8,084 nucleotides of DNA, taken from Chloroflexota bacterium (GTDB taxonomy: Bacteria > Chloroflexota > Anaerolineae > Anaerolineales > JACQED01). Made by a program: the position numbers and the translations under genes. The stretch's first letter is position 1. Each line of letters begins with the position of its first letter. Under the pieces are notes generated by a model. The model made no database searches, was not told the origin of the DNA, and worked only from the letters and a program-made list of their open reading frames with translations. The DNA lies in assembly GCA_016200785.1 (NCBI GenBank), contig JACQED010000297.1, positions 1 through 8,084 on the forward strand. The letters are read 5' to 3'. Positions 1 through 4,983 of the stretch are shown here, in pieces.

Positions 1-75
1 CTGTGGGATGGCCTTAAGCGGCTCTGGATCATCCGGCGCGACCGGGCAGTGGAATTGGGTTGGCTGGCCGGGTGA
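1..75 (+). CDS. possible C-terminal tail of an upstream gene (partial)
   Basis: Frame 1 is open from the window edge to a TGA at 73-75. It reads as 24 residues starting LWDGLKRLWI and ending ELGWLAG, a protein-like mix of aromatic and basic residues. Nothing in it identifies a family. The rest of the stretch up to 144 shows no gene or clear signal. Frame 2 is also open here for longer, so the choice of frame is an inference from residue composition only. Confidence 0.3.
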   Translation: MWDGLKRLWIIRRDRAVELGWLAG

Positions 76-144
76 TTTGCTGATTGGGCGGCGCGTTGCT
101 CAACCTGCAACACTCAGCGGCAGCAAAACAACGTACTGCAAGAA

Positions 145-173
145 TTTGCAGAAGTTCAAGGATGAGCGATAAT
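145..173 (+). promoter_or_regulatory. putative sigma-70-type promoter of the toxin-antitoxin pair
   Basis: TTTGCA at 145-150 and GATAAT at 168-173 are 17 bases apart, matching the consensus -35/-10 layout (4 of 6 and 5 of 6 matches). The -10 ends only 8 bases before the toxin ATG at 182, so transcription would begin at or within a base or two of the start codon, giving a leaderless mRNA. No Shine-Dalgarno sequence precedes the ATG (the bases there are a run of C), which agrees with leaderless initiation. Confidence 0.45.
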
Positions 174-181
174 AGCCCCCA

Positions 182-475
182 ATGTACGAGATTGAGTTCA
201 CGCCGGAAGCCCTCAAGGACCTGAAATCGCTCGGGAAGTCCGAGCAACGGGAAGTTATCGAAGCCATCGAGTCGCAACTCAAGCATGAACCAACCGTGGA
301 AACTCGGAACCGAAAGAAACTACGCCCAAACGACGTTGCGGAGTGGGAGCTACGCATCGGCAGGTTTCGAGTGTTCTACAATGTGGATGACGCAGTGCAT
401 GTCGTCAGTATCGAGGCGATAGGTTTCAAAGTCGGCAGCCAGTTATTCATTCGAGGTGAAAAGAGAAAGTTATGA
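182..475 (+). CDS. RelE/ParE-superfamily toxin of a type II toxin-antitoxin system
   Basis: The 97-residue protein is the usual size for a RelE/ParE toxin. RelE members are ribosome-associated mRNA endonucleases, while ParE members poison gyrase; which activity this one has cannot be read from the sequence. The N-terminus YEIEFTPEALKDL forms the typical first strand and helix. A basic stretch RNRKKLRP (residues 43-49) is followed by the hallmark central strand WELRIGRFRVFY (55-66) and a C-terminal strand HVVSIEAIGFK (73-83). The same arrangement, ending in GSQLFIRGE, is common in a cyanobacterial/Chloroflexi subgroup that I recall. The stop codon overlaps the antitoxin start (ATGA at 472-475), so the two are co-translated. 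The toxin-first order resembles higBA rather than relBE. The start at 182 is chosen because strand 1 begins right there and a -10 box lies 8 bases upstream. Confidence 0.85.
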   Translation: MYEIEFTPEALKDLKSLGKSEQREVIEAIESQLKHEPTVETRNRKKLRPNDVAEWELRIGRFRVFYNVDDAVHVVSIEAIGFKVGSQLFIRGEKRKL

Positions 476-753
476 AAACCATGACCGTTTCCGCGCGAGC
501 GAAAACACTGAATAATCTTCTAAAAAGGGCGCGACGCACCGGCTTAATTTTGCAGTCTGCGGACGGGCAACGCTTCTTGTTGGCTTCCCTCGACGACTGG
601 GAAGGGTTCGACGTGGGGGCAGGAGACGACTTTGCCCGCGAAGTTGAACTGACGGTCCGGAACAAGAAGCTGATGAAGTTTCTAGCCGAGCGGCGCACGC
701 ATGGCAAGAGAGTTCCTCTGGCGAAGATCAAAGAGCAACTTGGCCTCAATTAA
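472..753 (+). CDS. cognate antitoxin of the RelE-like toxin
   Basis: The 93-residue protein starts inside the toxin stop codon (ATGA), placing it as the second gene of a toxin-antitoxin pair. The N-terminal part (TVSARAKTLNNLLKRAR, then ILQSADGQRFLLASLDDW) has the helix-strand layout of small DNA-binding antitoxins of the Phd/YefM kind. An acidic middle (GAGDDFAREVE) leads to a helical C-terminus (ELTVRNKKLMKFLAER, ending PLAKIKEQLGL), which probably wraps the basic toxin. It should neutralise the toxin and repress the shared promoter. A second Met (residue 4) is possible, but the first ATG gives the exact 4-base overlap. Family placement comes from context and general pattern; the pairing is more certain than the family name. 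Confidence 0.75.
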   Translation: MKTMTVSARAKTLNNLLKRARRTGLILQSADGQRFLLASLDDWEGFDVGAGDDFAREVELTVRNKKLMKFLAERRTHGKRVPLAKIKEQLGLN

Positions 754-797
754 TGCAGGGGATGTTCTCATTTATGTAGAGGCCGCGCAAGTTCAAG

Positions 798-823
798 GCC
801 AACGTTCGCCAACGTGCCAACGT
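798..823. repeat. three tandem-like copies of GCCAACGT
   Basis: The octamer GCCAACGT occurs at 798-805, 808-815 and 816-823, at spacings of 10 and 8 bases. It lies in non-coding sequence downstream of the antitoxin gene. Short iterated motifs like this are common between genes in some Chloroflexota and cyanobacteria (my recollection). No function is evident; it could also be a small operator array. Confidence 0.6.
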
Positions 824-842
824 TTCCCAGAAACCCTCCTCA

Positions 843-860
843 CCGGCCGTAAGGGGCCGG
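843..860 (-). terminator. GC-rich hairpin, possible terminator between convergent units
   Basis: CCGGCC (843-848) and GGCCGG (855-860) form a perfect 6-bp stem with a 6-base loop. It sits just beyond the stop of the doubtful small minus-strand reading frame (865-1086) and about 90 bases past the antitoxin stop. No T-run follows in either direction, so an intrinsic terminator is only a possibility. Confidence 0.25.
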
Positions 861-864
861 GCGC

Positions 865-1086
865 TCAGGCGGTGGCAGAGACCGGTGTCGGCTCACGCGC
901 CGTGAGGCTGAAGCCCGGTTTGGCCGCCTTCTTTTTCAGCGCCGCGATCCCTCGCTCTTGTCGCGTGTTCTCGTAGGCCGCCGCTTGCTGAAACGCCCAG
1001 CCCGCACGGTTGTCGGTCTTCTGCGTCCGGCTCTTGGGCGCTTGCCCGCCCGATGTGTCGAACATCCGCCATAGCCGCCCACCCAT
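865..1086 (-). CDS. doubtful small protein or gene remnant, unrecognised
   Basis: This is a 73-residue reading frame with strongly GC-biased third codon positions, including a lysine/alanine-rich helix (AALKKKAAKPGF) and an AGWAFQQAAAYENTRQERG segment. That bias fits a coding sequence in this GC-rich genome, and a GC hairpin (843-860) lies just past its stop. Against it, there is no Shine-Dalgarno sequence before the ATG, the frame stays open upstream into the end of the neighbouring racemase gene, and I recognise no family. It may be a remnant of a longer gene rather than a working one. The remaining sequence between 754 and 1144 shows no other gene. Confidence 0.3.
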   Translation of the reverse strand: MGGRLWRMFDTSGGQAPKSRTQKTDNRAGWAFQQAAAYENTRQERGIAALKKKAAKPGFSLTAREPTPVSATA

Positions 1087-1144
1087 GACATGCGGCCGCC
1101 TCGCTACGCGCCGCGCCTGATGCGCGCCGTTTGGCAGCCAGCCG

Positions 1145-2254
1145 CTAATTCCCGTATTTTCCTTTCCTCTTCGTCACCCTCTCCAACACACCCATCCTTA
1201 CTCTTACGCCCAAACCCGGCCCGGTCGGAACGTTGATGGTGCCGTCTGAATTCAACATGAACGGCGGATCGGCGATGTCTTCGTGGTAATAGCGGTTGGT
1301 CGCGGAAATGTCGCCGGGGAGGGTGAAGCCTGGCAGTGAGGCCAAAGCGAGATTCGACGCGCGGCCAATGCCCGTTTCGAGCATCCCGCCGCACCAGACC
1401 GGCACACCGCGCGCGCGGCACAGATCGTGAATCTGCACCGCCTCGTACAACCCGCCGACCCGCGCCGCTTTGATGTTGATAATCCGGCACGCACTCAACT
1501 CCAGCGCCCAACGCGCGTGGTCGGGCGAGTGGATGCTTTCGTCGAGGCAGATCGGCGTCTTCACCTGCGCCTGAAGTTTGGCGTGGTCGAAGATGTCGTC
1601 GTAGCCCAACGGCTGTTCGATGAGAAGCAAATTGAGATCATCCATCGCGCGGATCGTCGGCGCATCTTCCAGCCGATACGCCGAGTTCGCGTCCACTTGC
1701 AGGAGAATCTCCGGGAACGCCTCGCGCACGGCGCGGGCGTACTCCACATCCTTGCCCGGCTTGATCTTGATTTTGATCCGGGGATAGCCTTCGGCGAGAT
1801 AGGCGCGGATGCGCTCGACCAGCGCCTCGCGGCTTGGCTGTATCCCGACCGACACTCCCACTCGCACCCGATCCCCCTGCCCGCCCAGTAGTTTCTGGAG
1901 AGGCAAGCCTTGTGCTCGCCCGATCAAATCCCAAACGGCCATCTGCAACCCGGCCTTCGCCAGCGGATGGCCGCGCACCCCGCTCCACGCGGCGGCGAGC
2001 GATGGAATGTCGTCGAACTCGCGCCCGAGAGTGGCCGGGATGAGGAAATCTTCGAGGATGTGCCACGCCGTCTTAACCGTCTCGTAGCAATAGCCGGGAT
2101 CAGCCGAGGCGACGCACTCGCCCCACCCCGTCAGTCCATCGGCGTGCGCCGCGACGATGATGCACTCGCGGTCGGTCTCGACGCCGAACGAAGTCTCGAA
2201 CGGGGCGACGAGGGGCATGGAGATGTGGTAGAGCTCGATCTGTTCGATTATCAT
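1145..2254 (-). CDS. N-succinylamino-acid racemase / o-succinylbenzoate synthase (enolase superfamily, MenC type 2)
   Basis: A 369-residue member of the muconate-lactonizing subgroup of the enolase superfamily, the normal length. These enzymes abstract a proton alpha to a Mg2+-bound carboxylate. Members of this clade dehydrate SHCHC to o-succinylbenzoate (menaquinone synthesis), racemise N-succinyl/N-acyl amino acids, or do both. Visible motifs are a capping domain (1-130); the KxK motif in RIKIKIKPGKD with K161 and K163; metal ligands D188 (QVDANSAY), E213 (IEQP) and D238 (CLDES); the second catalytic lysine K262 (INIKAARVGG); and the clade signatures GGMLETGIGRA and FTLPGDISATNRYYHEDI. All catalytic residues are present. 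The ATG at 2254 is chosen because the 14 residues encoded upstream from a TTG at 2296 come from an intergenic repeat. The preceding GNAT gene favours NSAR activity, but OSBS cannot be excluded without knowing whether other men genes exist. Confidence 0.88.
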   Translation of the reverse strand: MIIEQIELYHISMPLVAPFETSFGVETDRECIIVAAHADGLTGWGECVASADPGYCYETVKTAWHILEDFLIPATLGREFDDIPSLAAAWSGVRGHPLAKAGLQMAVWDLIGRAQGLPLQKLLGGQGDRVRVGVSVGIQPSREALVERIRAYLAEGYPRIKIKIKPGKDVEYARAVREAFPEILLQVDANSAYRLEDAPTIRAMDDLNLLLIEQPLGYDDIFDHAKLQAQVKTPICLDESIHSPDHARWALELSACRIINIKAARVGGLYEAVQIHDLCRARGVPVWCGGMLETGIGRASNLALASLPGFTLPGDISATNRYYHEDIADPPFMLNSDGTINVPTGPGLGVRVRMGVLERVTKRKGKYGN

Positions 2255-2266
2255 GAGCGGAGAATG

Positions 2267-2326
2267 GAAGTCGGAGGTCAGAAGTCGGAGGAGCAATACC
2301 CCATCTGACCTCTGACCTCCGACCTC
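2267..2326. repeat. imperfect inverted repeat (hairpin) made of a 14-bp tandem repeat
   Basis: The left arm, 2267-2291, and right arm, 2302-2326, are 25 bases each, complementary except at four positions, with a 10-base loop. Within the left arm GAAGTCGGAGG occurs twice, separated by TCA, giving a 14-base period. The element fills most of the 78-base gap between the GNAT stop (2333) and the racemase start (2254). In the minus-strand transcript its stem would end 12 bases before the racemase ATG, where no good Shine-Dalgarno sequence is seen. It may attenuate transcription, hinder initiation, protect the upstream mRNA, or be a neutral dispersed repeat. Similar short GTCGGAGGTCAGA-type repeats are, as I recall, widespread in Chloroflexota intergenic DNA. 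Confidence 0.8.
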
Positions 2327-2332
2327 TCACTT

Positions 2333-3229
2333 CTAATTCTCACTAAACCCTACCCTCGCCTCGCCGTGTGACAGCACATAGTAACTGCGCGGCGGGCCAT
2401 CGTAACGCTGATGCACGAAATCAATCACGATGTAGCCCTGCGCGAAGAGCGACTCGAACAGGGCGCGCGAGTGCTGACGCCACTCCAGAGCCAAAGGCAT
2501 ATCCTGTATCTTGACGCTTTGAAAGTCGGCGGGGATTTCGATGATGGCGATGTTGCTGATCGGATCGGAGAAGCGATCGGGCGGTCGGAGGAGACCATTG
2601 GCCGCGAATCGAGCCGGATTCAGAATCCGCGCGCCCGCCGACGTGAAGGAGTCGAGCGTGAGCGGCTTGCGTCCTGGCTCCTCGGCCAACCCCTGTTTCA
2701 CGCGCTGGCTCGTCACCCACCACTCGATGAGCAAACGATCCGACGGCAGGCCGGCGTTCAGGCCGTCGGTCATCACGCCGTACACCTCACGCAGATATTT
2801 GCGGCAAATACAGCGCAGGCGGGCTATGTTGAGATTCGCGTTTCGGCTTTCGAGCGGATCGAAAGTCCAGGTGATCAGGCGCACGCCCTGCCGCACGACG
2901 AAGTCGCGCTGAGCCAGTTTGAGAAGGTAGCCGATGCCGGCGTCGCGGTATTCCGGCAGGACGCCCAACTGATGCGAGCAATACTTGAGGCGGGCCAGCG
3001 CCGGTCGGCCCGGCTCGGAGTCGTCGGTTGCGAGAAAGCCCCACGCGAAGCCGACGAGATTCTCGCCGTCGAACGCGCCGATCACCATCCCGCCGTTGTG
3101 TGCCACTGTCGTCAGGATGTGGAGCGGCACGACGTCCAACTCACTGCCCGGCCACACGACCCGCATGAGGTCTTCGGCTTGGTGAAACTCCTCGACCGAC
3201 TCCAACAACCGAATGCTAATCCCGCTCAC
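2333..3229 (-). CDS. GNAT-superfamily acyltransferase (COG3375-like), possible amino-acid N-succinyltransferase
   Basis: A 298-residue protein whose first half is a GNAT fold. Strand FVGFAWGF-like (LVGFAWGFLA, 58-67) is followed by HQLGVLPEYRDAGIGYLLK, containing the acyl-CoA-binding R/Q-x-x-G-x-G loop at R95-G100. WTFDPLESRNANLNIARL (121-138) is highly characteristic of the COG3375 group. The C-terminal half (about 170-298) is specific to this group. In Geobacillus and others, a GNAT of this kind beside NSAR succinylates D-amino acids so that the racemase and a desuccinylase can turn them into L-amino acids; the same substrate here is an inference from that context. It starts with GTG at 3229, overlapping the previous gene's stop in ATGTGA, with a GGGGGA ribosome-binding site a few bases upstream. 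The upstream ATG belongs to the SDR gene and is out of frame. Confidence 0.85.
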   Translation of the reverse strand: MSGISIRLLESVEEFHQAEDLMRVVWPGSELDVVPLHILTTVAHNGGMVIGAFDGENLVGFAWGFLATDDSEPGRPALARLKYCSHQLGVLPEYRDAGIGYLLKLAQRDFVVRQGVRLITWTFDPLESRNANLNIARLRCICRKYLREVYGVMTDGLNAGLPSDRLLIEWWVTSQRVKQGLAEEPGRKPLTLDSFTSAGARILNPARFAANGLLRPPDRFSDPISNIAIIEIPADFQSVKIQDMPLALEWRQHSRALFESLFAQGYIVIDFVHQRYDGPPRSYYVLSHGEARVGFSEN

Positions 3230-4167
3230 ATTTCCCCCAACACAAATCGCCGCAACTCATTGAGCCACTGCTTCTGCCGCATGTAACCGATCGTGTGCTC
3301 GAAGCGCGCCGGCTTAAGGCCGAAGTAGCGCGTGATGCTGATCAACTCGCAGGTGCGATTGACGGCGAGATGATCCAGCCAGCGCGTCGTCAGCGGTGAG
3401 CGCGGCAGAGTGGTCTCCATGAGCGCCGCACCCCAGCGGAGATAGGGCTGGCGCGTCGGAACGATCAGCCGGCGTGCCCGGATCGTCCGCATCACGATCT
3501 CGACGATTTCCCGGAACGAGAAGAACTCAGGGCCGCCGACAGAGATCGTCTGATTGAGCGTCGTCAGATCGTCGAGACTCCATTCAAGGCAGGTCACCAA
3601 ATCCTCCACCCACAGTGGCTGGAGTTTCACTTTGCCGTCACCGGGCATGAAGAAGACGAGCGGCATCGCACGCAGAATCATCGCAATCGCGTTGACGAAC
3701 ACGTCTTCCTCACCATACAACAGCGCCGTGCGCAGGATGGTGTAAGGAATGCCGCTCTGCCGGATGAACTCCTCGGCGATGCCCTTGGCCTTGAGAAACG
3801 AATAAGCCGAGGCGCGGTCGGCGCCGAGATGGCTGAGACAGATAAAGCGGCTGACGCCGGCCTCTTTCGCGAGATCCACCAGAAGTCGCGTGCCGCCGGC
3901 GTCTATCGTCATCATGTCGCTGCGCAGACCGTGCCACTCGGCCCCCGCCAGATGAATCAGTGTTTCCACGCCGACCAGCGCCGCGCGCAGTGCTTTGGCG
4001 TCGCTCAGCGAGGCGATGGCGACCTGCACCGGCACGTCCTTCGGCAGGCGCGGCGACTTGGGCGAGGGACGGATCAAACAGCGAACGCTGGCTCCGCCCT
4101 CTACTAACCGCGGCACCAGCGCTCTGCCCACAAAACCCGTCGCGCCCGTAACCAGTATCACGGTCAA
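3226..4167 (-). CDS. NAD(P)-binding atypical SDR, NDUFA9-like / NAD-dependent epimerase family
   Basis: A 313-residue Rossmann-fold protein. The nucleotide-binding motif GATGFVG (residues 8-14) follows the first strand TVILVT. It also has LIHLAGAEW (70-78), a Y-x3-K pair at Y122/K126 in AYSFLKAKGIAEE, and ILRTALLYGEEDVF (144-157), which is typical of atypical SDRs close to complex I subunit NDUFA9. Many bacterial members are of unknown substrate, and some act in lipid or quinone metabolism. The C-terminus (about 240-313) is the variable substrate region. A TTG start at 4167 gives a TTGA overlap with the upstream HEPN gene; a GTG two codons later (4161) is an equally good start and would give MILVTGATG. 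It overlaps the GNAT gene by 4 bases, so it is co-translated with it. Confidence 0.8.
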   Translation of the reverse strand: MTVILVTGATGFVGRALVPRLVEGGASVRCLIRPSPKSPRLPKDVPVQVAIASLSDAKALRAALVGVETLIHLAGAEWHGLRSDMMTIDAGGTRLLVDLAKEAGVSRFICLSHLGADRASAYSFLKAKGIAEEFIRQSGIPYTILRTALLYGEEDVFVNAIAMILRAMPLVFFMPGDGKVKLQPLWVEDLVTCLEWSLDDLTTLNQTISVGGPEFFSFREIVEIVMRTIRARRLIVPTRQPYLRWGAALMETTLPRSPLTTRWLDHLAVNRTCELISITRYFGLKPARFEHTIGYMRQKQWLNELRRFVLGEM

Positions 4168-4628
4168 CCGATTTGATCGAGAAACTCTTGAAAGCGGGCG
4201 AAATCGCCCGGATACAACTCGCGCAAACGTTTGGCCCGCTTGATCACGAGGCCGAGTCGCTCCTCGTCCAGTTTGATAGTGTAGGCACTCCGGAAAACGT
4301 GGCGGAAGCGGCGTAACTCATCGAGGCATTCGTAGGTCTCACTGCCGATGAGGTTGCGGCGTATCTCCGGCAAGTCGAGCGACATCCGGCGGAGCAGTTG
4401 AGCGTGCCATTGAGATTTGTCGGCGATTTGATTCTCGAAGGTTTCGGCCACGCGCTCGAAAACGTGCTCAAAGGCCGTATACAGGTTATGCAGATAGTAG
4501 CCGACGACAATCGCCTGCTCCGGCGCGTCCGACGATTCCCATTTGTCGGCAAGTTCTTCATAAAGCCGGACTATCGTCCGCTCGTCGGCGGCGATGTCAG
4601 CCTTCAGCAGTTGGATCGACTCGTTCAT
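4164..4628 (-). CDS. HEPN-domain HepT-like protein (putative toxin of an MNT/HEPN pair)
   Basis: A 154-residue, mostly helical protein. HepT toxins are HEPN-fold ribonucleases or tRNA-targeting proteins silenced by a partner nucleotidyltransferase that modifies a tyrosine in the R-x4-H-x-Y motif. Here the corresponding segment is RFRHVFRSAYTIKLD: R109, x4, then S114 where His is expected, then A and Y116. Arg and Tyr are kept but His is Ser. Related proteins I recall from cyanobacteria read RHVVRNVY, also lacking the His, so this may be a subfamily trait with altered or absent nuclease activity. The helix YYLHNLYTAFEHVFERV (44-60) is typical of the family. The ATG at 4628 lies inside the end of the MNT gene (32-base overlap); the longer upstream extension is only a shadow of that gene. 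It pairs with the adjacent nucleotidyltransferase. Confidence 0.75.
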   Translation of the reverse strand: MNESIQLLKADIAADERTIVRLYEELADKWESSDAPEQAIVVGYYLHNLYTAFEHVFERVAETFENQIADKSQWHAQLLRRMSLDLPEIRRNLIGSETYECLDELRRFRHVFRSAYTIKLDEERLGLVIKRAKRLRELYPGDFARFQEFLDQIG

Positions 4629-4983
4629 AGATCTGTTTCCCGGTCGAGCGAACCCGATCGGCAAATTCAGAGGGCTGAGTAATATCGCGCACGTCCACCG
4701 TCCACTCGGGCGCGGCCTCTTCGATGGCGCGCCAGATTGCAAAGTAGTCGGCGGTTCCCAGGCCTTCAACCGCGACGTCGACATCCGAGTCGGCGCGGAA
4801 AGCGTTATTGCGAATGACCGAACCGAAGAGAAAAACGCGCCTCACGCTCGGAAAACTGGGGGCCGCGCGCCGGGCGGCGGCGGTCACGGCCTGCTCGGCG
4901 GCGGCGCGGCGCTTCTCGCGCTCGGCGAGTTGTCGTTCGGCGCGGGTGGCCAGATTCCGGCGAACGGCGGCGATGTCAATCAT
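4597..4983 (-). CDS. MNT-domain nucleotidyltransferase (MntA-like antitoxin)
   Basis: A 128-residue minimal nucleotidyltransferase of the DNA polymerase beta superfamily. After a charged, helical N-terminus (1-45), strand VRRVFLFGS leads into the active site GSVIRNNAFRADSDVDV, with G54, S55 and the metal-binding pair D67/D69; D97 in WTVDVRD is the likely third carboxylate. The loop between GS and DxD is one residue longer than in the usual MNT consensus as I recall it. Characterised MntA antitoxins transfer AMP groups onto the HepT tyrosine. The partner is the next gene, overlapped by 32 bases. The ATG at 4983 lies within the last codons of ftsK (8-base overlap) with GGAAGAAG as a possible ribosome-binding site, so translation is probably coupled to ftsK. 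Confidence 0.85.
   Translation of the reverse strand: MIDIAAVRRNLATRAERQLAEREKRRAAAEQAVTAAARRAAPSFPSVRRVFLFGSVIRNNAFRADSDVDVAVEGLGTADYFAIWRAIEEAAPEWTVDVRDITQPSEFADRVRSTGKQIYERVDPTAEG

Noticed and set aside
798..823. GCCAACGT copies as a CRISPR array.
   Set aside because: The units are only 8 bases at 8-10 base spacing, far too short for repeats and spacers, and no cas gene is present.
2255..2296. A 14-residue N-terminal extension of the racemase from a TTG at 2296.
   Set aside because: The extension is encoded by the intergenic repeat, and family members begin at the sequence matching the ATG at 2254.
2411..3286. A 291-codon plus-strand open frame opposite the GNAT gene.
   Set aside because: It is antisense to a well-supported GNAT gene and its product resembles no family.
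4629..4784. A longer HepT-like protein starting at 4784.
   Set aside because: The added 52 residues are read out of frame through the MNT gene and have a low-complexity, Pro/Arg-rich character unlike the HEPN fold.
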